Below, one piece after another: positions 42,740-50,265 of a DNA stretch of 64,000 nucleotides (its first letter is position 1; each line of letters begins with the position of its first letter). The notes under the pieces were generated by a model, which was given only the letters and a program-made list of their open reading frames with translations, ran no database searches and had not been told where the DNA came from. Both the position numbers and the translations under genes were made by a program. Origin of the DNA: Mycobacteroides sp. CBMA 271 (GTDB taxonomy: Bacteria > Actinomycetota > Actinomycetes > Mycobacteriales > Mycobacteriaceae); the NCBI RefSeq assembly GCF_009729205.1, contig NZ_VTHB01000004.1, positions 372,001 through 436,000 on the forward strand, given 5' to 3'.

Positions 42740-44620
42740 ATGAGCAGCGACACCCTGCCTGCGCCGCTTCCGGGGCGCGCCGCACTCGCGGGACCGGTTA
42801 CCTCAAAAAAACTACAACGGACGTTAGCTGTCTACCTTTTGGTTGCGGCCAGTGGGCTGGGGTTGGCCGTGACGTCGCAATCGCCGACGTGGACCGCCTT
42901 CGGGCTCGGTCTGATCTCGCCGGGCGGGGGGCTATGGCTCGTGGCCTCGCCCGGCCAGGCAGCTGTCGCCGTTGTGGTGGTGATCGTCTTGGGTGGTCTG
43001 GTCTGGATCCTGTCCGGGGCCATGTTCGTGTGGCCATTGCTATGGATCGGTGCTGCGGGATTGGCTGCCCATCACGCCTCCGGGCACCACCTCACTGTGT
43101 GGCCGGCGGCGCGGTGGCTCGTTCCCGTTGTCACGGGGCTCTTCCTGGCGGGCTGCATAGCGGCGCGCGCGGTCGCATGGGTAATCGCCCGACGACGTAC
43201 CGAAACGGTCAATGCTCGTCTGGCTGAACATGTTCGAACTCCCCGTGTGTGGCCGTCGACTCCGCCTGTTGAGCCGGGCGGCCAAGATCTTGGCCTGCTG
43301 CGATATCTACTCAATCTCGTGCTGCAACCAGTGGATTCGTTCGAGGGATTCGATCTCATCGATCAGTTTCAGACCAGCTCGATCCGGTACCAGCTGACCG
43401 CAGTGCAGACGGCACTTGCCGTGTATCAGTCGGCACACACGCCGGCGTTCGGCGGCTACTTGGTCGAGGCCCAACAGGCGACGGTGCGCAAGATGACTGA
43501 TGCGCGCGTGTGGCGATATTGGTTCTGGGAGAACCTGATCGGAAATTTCCGGATCGACCGTGATCCGGTAGCGAGGGACAACATCATGTTCAGCGGGTAC
43601 CTCGGGGCGATGCTCGGCACCTATCGCCTCGGGACGAGTGACACTAGCTTCGACATCGAGGGTTGCCTGGTTTTTCGGTCGGGTGGACATGAATTCCGAT
43701 ACGACCACGGGCGCGTCGCGCAGGCCGTGCACACCAACATGATCCGTGGGGAGTTCTGCCTCTATCCGTGCGAGCCGAATTTCATCTACCCGGTGTGCAA
43801 CGCGATCGGCCTGGCAGGACTGTTTGCGTATGACGAGAGTCACGGGACTTCGCTGGCTGCACAGGTCATCCCGCGTTTTCGGAAATCGTGGGACGAGGAG
43901 TTCCTGGCTTACTCCGGGCGCCCTCTCCTCATGCGTTCGAGCAGGCTCGGCCTGACTCTTCCCATGCTGCGCATGGCCGCCAATGACGCAGCCATTGCCG
44001 CGGTGCTGCAGCCCGTCTTGCCTGATATTGCTCATAGAACGTGGAACATTATGCGGGACGACGCAATTCGGTTCCGCGATGGCGAGATCGATGTTCGGAT
44101 GGCCCCGTGGGAACGAGTGGACCCGGGAACGTACCGGCCATCGTCGGCGGCGACATACGCGGCGCTGGCCGCCGCGGCGGCGGTCCTGGGTGATGGAGAA
44201 ATCAGGGAGGGAATGCTCGCTGCGGTCGAGCGGTGTGCCGTCCGCGATACCAGGGAGGGCATGAGCTACTTCCCGCGTTTGTCGGTCCTCACCAACGCTG
44301 GTTACGCCGCTGCACGATTCCATCGGGCGGCGGTCGCGACGGCGGATGCGACATCGCCGATGCTGGCGGAGGTTGCCTATCCTGACGTGCTGGTTGCCCG
44401 AGCGGTCGCACTCGGCGGCGAGCTGAGCATGATCCTCGAGCCAGGTGACGGTCCGAGGGCCCACGAGCCGCTGCGCTTGGCTCGGCTCCATCCGGGGCGT
44501 CGGTATCGGCTGATTGGCGGCGGTCAGGAGCACGAGGTGACGGCGAGTGCCGCAGGGGAGGCGATTGTCCATATCCGGCTACACGAACGCTGCACGTTCA
44601 GCCTCTGCCCCGCGCCGTAG
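42740..44620 (+). CDS. Membrane-anchored linalool dehydratase/isomerase-like protein
   Basis: I chose the ATG at 42740 (626 residues), preceded by GGGAA; a GTG at 42728 would add 4 residues. The first 155 residues hold about four transmembrane helices. The remainder resembles the alpha/alpha-barrel of linalool dehydratase/isomerase: RVWRYWFWENLIGNFRIDRDP, RDNIMFSGYLGAMLGTYRL, and CEPNFIYPVC with two Cys nine residues apart (344 and 353), as in the remembered active-site pair Cys171/Cys180. The barrel position of His129 of that enzyme appears to be Tyr here, and the Asp39/Tyr45 region is not conserved, so the chemistry may differ. A desaturase gene follows. Substrate unknown; an isoprenoid or lipid alcohol is a guess. 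Confidence 0.62.
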   Translation: MSSDTLPAPLPGRAALAGPVTSKKLQRTLAVYLLVAASGLGLAVTSQSPTWTAFGLGLISPGGGLWLVASPGQAAVAVVVVIVLGGLVWILSGAMFVWPLLWIGAAGLAAHHASGHHLTVWPAARWLVPVVTGLFLAGCIAARAVAWVIARRRTETVNARLAEHVRTPRVWPSTPPVEPGGQDLGLLRYLLNLVLQPVDSFEGFDLIDQFQTSSIRYQLTAVQTALAVYQSAHTPAFGGYLVEAQQATVRKMTDARVWRYWFWENLIGNFRIDRDPVARDNIMFSGYLGAMLGTYRLGTSDTSFDIEGCLVFRSGGHEFRYDHGRVAQAVHTNMIRGEFCLYPCEPNFIYPVCNAIGLAGLFAYDESHGTSLAAQVIPRFRKSWDEEFLAYSGRPLLMRSSRLGLTLPMLRMAANDAAIAAVLQPVLPDIAHRTWNIMRDDAIRFRDGEIDVRMAPWERVDPGTYRPSSAATYAALAAAAAVLGDGEIREGMLAAVERCAVRDTREGMSYFPRLSVLTNAGYAAARFHRAAVATADATSPMLAEVAYPDVLVARAVALGGELSMILEPGDGPRAHEPLRLARLHPGRRYRLIGGGQEHEVTASAAGEAIVHIRLHERCTFSLCPAP

Positions 44621-44668
44621 TCGTTGATCTCGGAAGTCACCACCTGTAGCGCTCCCATTTACCGACGA

Positions 44669-44690
44669 GTAACCTACGGGACCGTAGGGT
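44669..44690. promoter_or_regulatory. Palindromic operator upstream of DesA3-like desaturase gene
   Basis: The core CTACGGGACCGTAG (44674-44687) is an inverted repeat, flanked by GTAAC on the left and GGT on the right. Essentially the same 22-base element occurs before the acyl-ACP desaturase gene at 49278-49299. It lies 30 bases upstream of the desaturase ATG, a promoter-overlapping position typical of TetR-type repressors. MadR, which controls desA1/desA2 in mycobacteria, is the obvious candidate binder; I recall the regulator but cannot verify its exact motif. Confidence 0.7.
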
Positions 44691-44719
44691 GACGGTATCG
44701 TGATCGCGGAAGGAGGCCG

Positions 44720-45961
44720 ATGGCAATCACAGATATCTCGGCATTCACGCATCTCACCAGTGCGGACGTCGAGAACCTAGCTGTTGAGCTCGATGGGCTT
44801 CGGCGCGAGATCGAGGAGTCGCGCGGCACGCGCGACGCCAGGTACATCCGGCGCACCATCGCCGCGCAACGCGCCCTCGAGCTGACCGGCCGGGTGCTGC
44901 TGGCGGCAAGCAAGAAACGCTCCGCATGGTGGGCAGGGACGGTGACGCTCGCGGTTGCCAAGATCATCGAGAACATGGAGATCGGCCACAACGTCCTGCA
45001 CGGTCAGTGGGACTGGATGAACGATCCCGAGATCCACTCCTCAACGTGGGAATGGGACATGGCCGGTGCTGCCAAGCATTGGCAGGTCACGCATAACGTC
45101 GAGCACCACAAGTACACCAACATCCTGGACCTGGACGACGATGTGGGCTACGGAATCCTGCGAGTGACACGTGACGAGCCGTGGAAGGTTCGCAACCTCC
45201 TGAACCTGCCCCTCAACTTCATACTTGCCGCCGGATTCGAGTGGGGGATCGCCCTGCAACACTTGGAGTTCCGGAAGTTTTGGACGAAGGAAACCCGCGC
45301 GGCAACCGCGCTGCGGGTGCGTGAGCTGACCACCTCGGCAGGCAAGCAGGTCTTCAAGGACTACGTGGCGTTCCCTGCGCTCACCGCGCTGTCGCCGGGG
45401 GCGAGCTACCGCTCCACTCTGACCGCCACCGCGACGGCCAACGTGATCCGAAACTTCTGGTCCAACGCGGTCATTTTCTGCGGACATTTCCCGGACGGCG
45501 CCGAGAAATTCACCGAGACGGACATGGAGAACGAGACGCGGGGCCAGTGGTACCTGCGCCAGCTTTTGGGCAGCGCTAACTTCAACGCCGGCCCGACGAT
45601 GCGCCTGATGAGCGGCAATTTGTGCCACCAGATCGAACATCACATCTACCCGGATCTGCCCAGCAACCGGCTGCACGAGATCTCGGTGCGGGTGCGGGAC
45701 ATCTGCGATCGTTACGACCTGCCGTACACCACCGGCTCGATGCTTTTCCAATATGCGAAGACCTGGCGGACCATCGCGAAATTGTCTCTGCCCGACCGAT
45801 TCCTGCGCGCCACCGCCGACAATGCGCCGGAAACACGTAGCGAGCGGATGTTCGTCATGCTCGAGACTCCCGTCGCCGAACAGCCTTCGGACCAGCGGCG
45901 CGGACTCAAGACCGCCATCGCCATGGTGCGGGAGCGGCGTCGCAAGAAGGTTGCCGCCTAG
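44720..45961 (+). CDS. desA3: Membrane fatty-acid desaturase, DesA3-like
   Basis: This 413-residue protein closely follows M. tuberculosis DesA3 (stearoyl-CoA delta-9 desaturase). The three diiron His boxes are present: H90-x3-H94, H125-x3-H129-H130 (THNVEHH) and H303-x3-H307-H308 (CHQIEHH). The start MAITDIS and the end RRGLKTAIAMVRERRRKKVAA also match. It would introduce a cis double bond into long-chain acyl-CoA at the membrane, needing an electron-transfer partner such as an Rv3230c-like reductase, which is not encoded here. GGAAGGAGG precedes the ATG. A palindromic operator shared with the DesA gene lies upstream. Confidence 0.9.
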   Translation: MAITDISAFTHLTSADVENLAVELDGLRREIEESRGTRDARYIRRTIAAQRALELTGRVLLAASKKRSAWWAGTVTLAVAKIIENMEIGHNVLHGQWDWMNDPEIHSSTWEWDMAGAAKHWQVTHNVEHHKYTNILDLDDDVGYGILRVTRDEPWKVRNLLNLPLNFILAAGFEWGIALQHLEFRKFWTKETRAATALRVRELTTSAGKQVFKDYVAFPALTALSPGASYRSTLTATATANVIRNFWSNAVIFCGHFPDGAEKFTETDMENETRGQWYLRQLLGSANFNAGPTMRLMSGNLCHQIEHHIYPDLPSNRLHEISVRVRDICDRYDLPYTTGSMLFQYAKTWRTIAKLSLPDRFLRATADNAPETRSERMFVMLETPVAEQPSDQRRGLKTAIAMVRERRRKKVAA

Positions 45962-46050
45962 CTTCTGCGCCGCAGGGTGCGGCAGGGCCTCTTTGGCGGA
46001 TTTTCGTGATTCCGCCGCGGCGGCGGGCAGAACGCGATATGTAGTCATGG

Positions 46051-46737
46051 GTGACCACGTATCTAGAAGCCCCCAGAACGGCCGCGGCGGACCGAGGGGA
46101 CAGTCCGATCTTGAGTTCTGCCGAGAAGCCCAGGCGCTCCGTCGGCGGTTTCTTGGCGATGGCACGCGATACGTTCGTCACGATGCTGACTCGCCCACCC
46201 GCCGTGCCCGAATTCTTCCGGCAGGCGTGGTCGATATCCAGAGCGTCACTGTTGCCCATGTGCATGGTGGCCATACCGCTGGCAGTGCTGTTGGTACTCA
46301 TCCTCGAGGCCTTGGTTTTCGGCCCAACGGGATTCCCGACGCACGCTGTCTTGGTGGCGGCGGCTACGGGTGCCACCGTGCTCTTTGCCGAAGCTGATTC
46401 GTCGCAGTTACAACAGGAGATCGACGCCATCCGACTCAGGGGCAAAGACGCCATGCAAGGGTTCGTTGTCCCACGCGTCCTTGCCACCGCGGTTGCCGCG
46501 GTACCCCTGGCGGCAGTCGCGGTGGGGGCGGCGGGTGTCTTCTTCTTCTCGTCCTTCGGCAAGCACACTCCGATAAGTCAATTCACCGGCAACCTGACGC
46601 AGCTGATAAGCCCCACTAACGTCCTCATTCTGGTGGTCGAGGCTGCGGTCCTTGGGTTCATTGGGGGCCTGATCGCCTGCTACAAGGCCGTTTCCGCATT
46701 GAGTCGGCCGGTGGCCACGGAGGGTGGCGCCGCCTAG
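46051..46737 (+). CDS. Orphan, shortened MlaE/YrbE-type permease
   Basis: This 228-residue membrane protein begins like YrbE permeases of Mce transporters (FRQAWSISRASLLPMCMVAIPLAV) and contains a degenerate signature, SQLQQEIDAIRLRGKDAMQGFVVPRVLATAV, corresponding to the conserved EIDAMEVLGINPIQ-type motif. It ends early with GFIGGLIACYKAVSALSRP. Typical YrbE proteins have 250-290 residues and occur as A/B pairs before mce genes; here there is neither a partner nor mce. The region just before the motif is compressed. The GTG start has a weak ribosome site. It may be a diverging orphan with altered function. Confidence 0.68.
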   Translation: MTTYLEAPRTAAADRGDSPILSSAEKPRRSVGGFLAMARDTFVTMLTRPPAVPEFFRQAWSISRASLLPMCMVAIPLAVLLVLILEALVFGPTGFPTHAVLVAAATGATVLFAEADSSQLQQEIDAIRLRGKDAMQGFVVPRVLATAVAAVPLAAVAVGAAGVFFFSSFGKHTPISQFTGNLTQLISPTNVLILVVEAAVLGFIGGLIACYKAVSALSRPVATEGGAA

Positions 46738-46771
46738 GCTCCAGCACTGCCGCGCTCCGTACCCTGGTGGA

Positions 46772-47416
46772 GTGGCAACAGTCCTGACGGTGAACATCGG
46801 TACGCTGCGTGCGAACCCGGCGCGCGGAGCTACGCCCACCGGAATCGACAAGCGTCCCAGCGATTCGGCGGTCATCGTTCGCGCACCTGTTGCGGCGGTC
46901 GGCAGCGGCCTGGACGGCGACGCCATCGGCGATCACAGCGTGCACGGTGGAAACGATCAAGCCGTGTACGCGTACGCCCGAGAAGATCTGGACTGGTGGC
47001 AAGACGCACTCGGCCAGGAACTCGGCAACGGACAGTTCGGTGAGAACCTGACCACCCGCGATATCGACGTGACGGACGCGCGAATCGGTGAGCAATGGCA
47101 CATCGGGACCGACGGTCTTGTGTTGGAAGTGTCGGCCCCGCGGATACCGTGTCGGACCTTCGCGGCCTGGCTGGATCTGCAAGGTTGGGTCAAAACCTTT
47201 ACGGTGCAAGCCATTCCCGGCGCATACTTACGGGTGGTTTCGCCGGGCGCAGTGCGCAAGGGTGATTGCATCACCGTCCGGAACCGGCCCGAGCATGATG
47301 TGAGCGTGGGGCTTGCATTCCGTGCGCTCACCCGGGAACAAGAGCTGCTCCCGCAACTTTTGGACGCACACGCGCTGCCGGCGCGAATCAAGGAGACGGT
47401 CATCCGCAGAAGCTGA
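46772..47416 (+). CDS. MOSC-domain protein (YiiM-like)
   Basis: I chose the GTG at 46772, giving 214 residues that begin ATVLTVNIGTLRANP. The MOSC signature is clear: HSVHGGNDQAVYAYAREDLDWW, GQFGENLTT, and the sulphur-accepting Cys in APRIPCRTFAAWL. MOSC proteins handle molybdenum-cofactor sulphur or detoxify N-hydroxylated bases and hydroxylamines. The C-terminal helix bundle (LTREQELLPQLLDAHALP) fits YiiM-like members. The gene converges on the thioesterase gene with only 5 bases between stops. The physiological substrate cannot be assigned. Confidence 0.85.
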   Translation: MATVLTVNIGTLRANPARGATPTGIDKRPSDSAVIVRAPVAAVGSGLDGDAIGDHSVHGGNDQAVYAYAREDLDWWQDALGQELGNGQFGENLTTRDIDVTDARIGEQWHIGTDGLVLEVSAPRIPCRTFAAWLDLQGWVKTFTVQAIPGAYLRVVSPGAVRKGDCITVRNRPEHDVSVGLAFRALTREQELLPQLLDAHALPARIKETVIRRS

Positions 47417-47421
47417 GGTGA

Positions 47422-48225
47422 CTACCGCCGCTGCACGAGCACCGTCTGCGCGCTGGTGCCGATGTAGCCGTGGCGGTCGAAGATTTCTGCGTTGGTCACT
47501 CCGACCCCGTCGGGCCCGACCGACATGCGGGCACGCACGCCAAAATCGTCTCCTTGCGGAATTCGATGCACATGCATCACGGTGTCGGTGTTCATGTAGA
47601 CGAACCGCAGTGGATTGAGTACCGCACCAATTCCGTTGGCGGAGTCGATCACCGAGGCGAGGCGCTGCCATGGTGTGGTCGGCTCGGCATCGACGATGTG
47701 CGCGTGCGGTCGCATCCAGGCCACCTGTGCGTCACCCTCGGGCACCGAGAACCATTGAAAATCAACGGACTTGGCATAACCGGAGCCTTCGAACCCGGGC
47801 GGTTTCGGGGCGCCCGGGTAGTCGGGCAGTGGCGGGTATCGGTCGCTGGCCTTGTCGGCGGTCACTGACGTAGCCAGTAGCCAGGCGCTGGCCCGCGCGA
47901 CCGCTCGGTATCCGCCGTTGGCGTGCGCCTCCATCTCGGCGACGGCAAGCGCGATCCGGCGGCCCGGCCGCTCGATCCAGGCCCGCACCCGCACCGGTTC
48001 CAGGGGCACCGCGCCCAGGATGTCCAACGCCACCCGCCCGATTCGCAGGCTCTCGCGCGGCTCGGGTAACTCCTCGATGGCCTTGAGTAACAACGCCATA
48101 GGGGGCGAGCCGTGCTGCAGATTCGGGCCCCAACCGCTCGCGGTCAGCTCGGTGGGCTCGAACATCTGGAACTCGCCGGCCGGTTCCAGCCGTCGGTAGT
48201 AATAGCCCGTCAGGTCCAATGTCAT
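47422..48225 (-). CDS. Acyl-CoA thioesterase-like double hot-dog protein
   Basis: This 267-residue protein has the pattern of TesB-like actinobacterial thioesterase-family proteins: an N-terminal half with WGPNLQHGSPPMALLLKAIEEL and a second half with WQRLASVIDSANGIGAVLNPLRFVYMNTDTVMHVHR and GHGYIGTSAQTVLVQRR-like strands at the end. Such proteins hydrolyse acyl-CoA esters in the cytoplasm. Its ATG overlaps the stop of the RecB-like nuclease gene by 4 bases (ATGA), so the two are co-translated. I cannot predict chain-length preference. Confidence 0.78.
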   Translation of the reverse strand: MTLDLTGYYYRRLEPAGEFQMFEPTELTASGWGPNLQHGSPPMALLLKAIEELPEPRESLRIGRVALDILGAVPLEPVRVRAWIERPGRRIALAVAEMEAHANGGYRAVARASAWLLATSVTADKASDRYPPLPDYPGAPKPPGFEGSGYAKSVDFQWFSVPEGDAQVAWMRPHAHIVDAEPTTPWQRLASVIDSANGIGAVLNPLRFVYMNTDTVMHVHRIPQGDDFGVRARMSVGPDGVGVTNAEIFDRHGYIGTSAQTVLVQRR

Positions 48226-49145
48226 GCGGCATCTCCCGGAATCGCGGTCGCGGCGTCTTCGGCGTCTTCGATATCGGAGTCGGAGACGCCGTAATCAGCG
48301 GGCCAGCCCGGGTAGGGCGGCGGGGTGCCGCCGAAGGCGGGGCACAATGACTTATGCGCGCACCAATCGCACAGTCGGGATGGGTTCGGTCGGAAATCGC
48401 CTGTGGTGCCCAGGTTTTGAATCGTCTTCCAGATCGCCATCAGCGTCTTCTCGAACTTGAGTAGCTCTGCCTCGTCCGGGCTGTAGTCGAGGACTTCGCC
48501 GTCGGAGAGGTACAGCAGCCGTAGCCGCCGGGGTACCACGCCGCGGGTGCGATACAACGCCACCGCGTAGAACTTCATCTGGAACAAGGCCTTAGCCTCG
48601 AACAAGGCGCGGGGTGAGCGTCCGGTTTTGTAGTCCACCAGTCGCATCGCGCCCCCGGGGGCGACATCGATGCGGTCGACGAAGCCGCGCAGCATCGTGC
48701 CATCGGACAACTCGACCTCGACGCGTTCCTCGCAACTGTCGGGGTCAAATCCCGTGGGATCTTCGAGCCGGTAGTAGCCGGACAACAGGTCGCGTGCCTC
48801 GTCGAGGAATCGTGGCAAGCGTTCGGCTTCGACGACCTCGGCCAGTTCGGGCTTCGACTCCACGAGACGCTCCCACGCGGGCTCCACTAAACCGGCGGCG
48901 GTGGCGTACTCGCGTTCGGCCGCGGGGCGCGCGTACAGATCTTCCAAGGCGGCGTGCACCAGGCTGCCGCGCACCTGTGCGGTCGACGCGGGCTCGGGGA
49001 GCCGGTCGATCGCGCGGAACCGGTATAGCAGCGGGCACTGTTTGAAGTCGCTGGCGCGTGAAGGAGACAGCGCCGGCCGGCGCCGCGGCCGGTTCTGCGT
49101 GGTTTCCTCCGCGGATGAGCCGCTTGCGCGAAGACCGTCCTCCAT
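48222..49145 (-). CDS. RecB/Cas4-type Fe-S nuclease (Rv2119-like)
   Basis: I chose the ATG at 49145 (307 residues). The protein is a PD-(D/E)XK nuclease of RecB family: FVDRIDV and LVDYKTGRSPRAL supply the acidic and Lys active-site residues, and SLVHAALEDL supplies the early His. Four Cys likely bind a [4Fe-4S] cluster as in AddB and Cas4: Cys37 in SDFKQCPLLYRF and three in LCDWCAHKSLCPAF. There is no CRISPR array or cas gene nearby, so this is a housekeeping single-strand exonuclease rather than a Cas4. It leads a two-gene operon with the thioesterase. Confidence 0.85.
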   Translation of the reverse strand: MEDGLRASGSSAEETTQNRPRRRPALSPSRASDFKQCPLLYRFRAIDRLPEPASTAQVRGSLVHAALEDLYARPAAEREYATAAGLVEPAWERLVESKPELAEVVEAERLPRFLDEARDLLSGYYRLEDPTGFDPDSCEERVEVELSDGTMLRGFVDRIDVAPGGAMRLVDYKTGRSPRALFEAKALFQMKFYAVALYRTRGVVPRRLRLLYLSDGEVLDYSPDEAELLKFEKTLMAIWKTIQNLGTTGDFRPNPSRLCDWCAHKSLCPAFGGTPPPYPGWPADYGVSDSDIEDAEDAATAIPGDAA

Positions 49146-49277
49146 GGTTGGCAGCGTAGGCAACGGGTCCGACAACACGCCACCGACACGCCAACGCAGG
49201 CATATAGCCAGGTAGCGTCGCCGTCCGATCGTCCGCGTAACCCGCAGCGGTTCACCGAATCGGCCACCCATTTTTCT

Positions 49278-49299
49278 GTAACTTACGGTACCGTAGGTT
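49278..49299. promoter_or_regulatory. Palindromic operator upstream of acyl-ACP desaturase gene
   Basis: TACGGTACCGTA (49284-49295) is a perfect 12-base palindrome inside a 20-base near-palindrome (AACTTACGGTACCGTAGGTT) with a single mismatched pair. The 22-base window matches the element before the DesA3-like gene at 18 of 22 positions. It lies 36 bases before the DesA ATG. A TetR-family repressor sensing acyl-CoA, such as MadR, is the likely binder by analogy with known desA1/desA2 control. Confidence 0.78.
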
Positions 49300-49335
49300 A
49301 GGGATGGTCGATCGACTGCGAGAGAGGTGGATGAG

Positions 49336-50256
49336 ATGGTGACTGGTTTACAAACGCGATTACTCACCGAGTTGGAGCCCGTTGTCGAGGCGAATCTCGA
49401 ACGGCATCTAGGGGCCGCGCGGCCCTGGTCTCCACACGATTACGTGCCCTGGAGTAGGGGTCGGGACTTCGCATTCCTCGGGGGTGAGGACTGGAAACCG
49501 GAGGACAGCCCGCTCGACCCGGTGGCGCAGTCGGCGTTGGTCGTCAACCTCTTGACCGAAGACAACCTGCCGTCGTATCACCGGGAGATCGCCACGAGAT
49601 TCGGGCGCGACGGTGCGTGGGGGACATGGGTGGGCCAATGGACCGCCGAGGAAGGGCGGCACAGCATCGCGCTACGCGACTACCTGGTGGTCACCCGCGG
49701 CGTCGACCCGGACAACCTCGAAGCAATGCGTATGGCGCACACCGTGGCCGGTTATGACTCGGGCGATAAGACGCCGCTGGAGGCGCTGGCCTATGTGTCA
49801 TTCCAGGAGCTGGCCACCCGAATATCCCATCGCAACACCGGAAGGGCCTCGGGTTGTCCGATTGCCGACCAGCTGTTGGCGCGGGTCGCGCTGGACGAGA
49901 ACCTGCACATGGTCTTCTACCGCAATCTCATGTCGGCAGCGCTCGACATCGAGCCCGATGCCGCGATGCAGGCGATCTGCAAGGAGATCGTCGGCTTCTC
50001 GATGCCTGGTATGGGCATGGCGGGTTTTGCGCAGAACGCGATAGCCATAGCCAAGGCCGGCATCTACGACCTGCGCATCCACCACGACGACGTCCTGCAG
50101 CCCATCCTGCGTTTCTGGCAGGTGTTCGAACGTGCCGACATCGGGCCAGAGGGTGAGCAGGCCCGCGAGACTCTTGCGAAATTCCTTGCTGCCGTGGATG
50201 ACCGCGCAAAGTACTACGAAGAGAAGGCTGCCGCGCGCCTGGCTAGGGGCGCGTGA
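49336..50256 (+). CDS. Acyl-ACP desaturase, DesA1/DesA2 family
   Basis: I chose the ATG at 49336, with AGAGAGG 8 bases upstream; a GTG at 49327 overlaps that site. The 306-residue soluble diiron protein has the ferritin-like ligand set: Glu75 in TEDNLPSYH, E105-E106-G-R-H109 in TAEEGRHSIALRDYL, Glu158 in SFQELATRISHRNTG, and D187-E188-N-L-H191. In mycobacteria DesA1 and DesA2 introduce double bonds into meromycolate precursors on AcpM. The length is somewhat below DesA1 (about 338) and nearer DesA2. The upstream operator is shared with the DesA3-like gene. It converges with the helicase gene. Confidence 0.9.
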   Translation: MVTGLQTRLLTELEPVVEANLERHLGAARPWSPHDYVPWSRGRDFAFLGGEDWKPEDSPLDPVAQSALVVNLLTEDNLPSYHREIATRFGRDGAWGTWVGQWTAEEGRHSIALRDYLVVTRGVDPDNLEAMRMAHTVAGYDSGDKTPLEALAYVSFQELATRISHRNTGRASGCPIADQLLARVALDENLHMVFYRNLMSAALDIEPDAAMQAICKEIVGFSMPGMGMAGFAQNAIAIAKAGIYDLRIHHDDVLQPILRFWQVFERADIGPEGEQARETLAKFLAAVDDRAKYYEEKAAARLARGA

Positions 50257-50265
50257 GCGCCTGAC

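Noticed and set aside
46051..46737. Start of an mce operon
   Set aside because: No second YrbE and no Mce proteins follow; the next gene encodes a MOSC protein.
48222..49145. Cas4 of a CRISPR system
   Set aside because: The Fe-S nuclease resembles Cas4, but there is no repeat array or other cas gene; the gene order matches the housekeeping Rv2119 neighbourhood.
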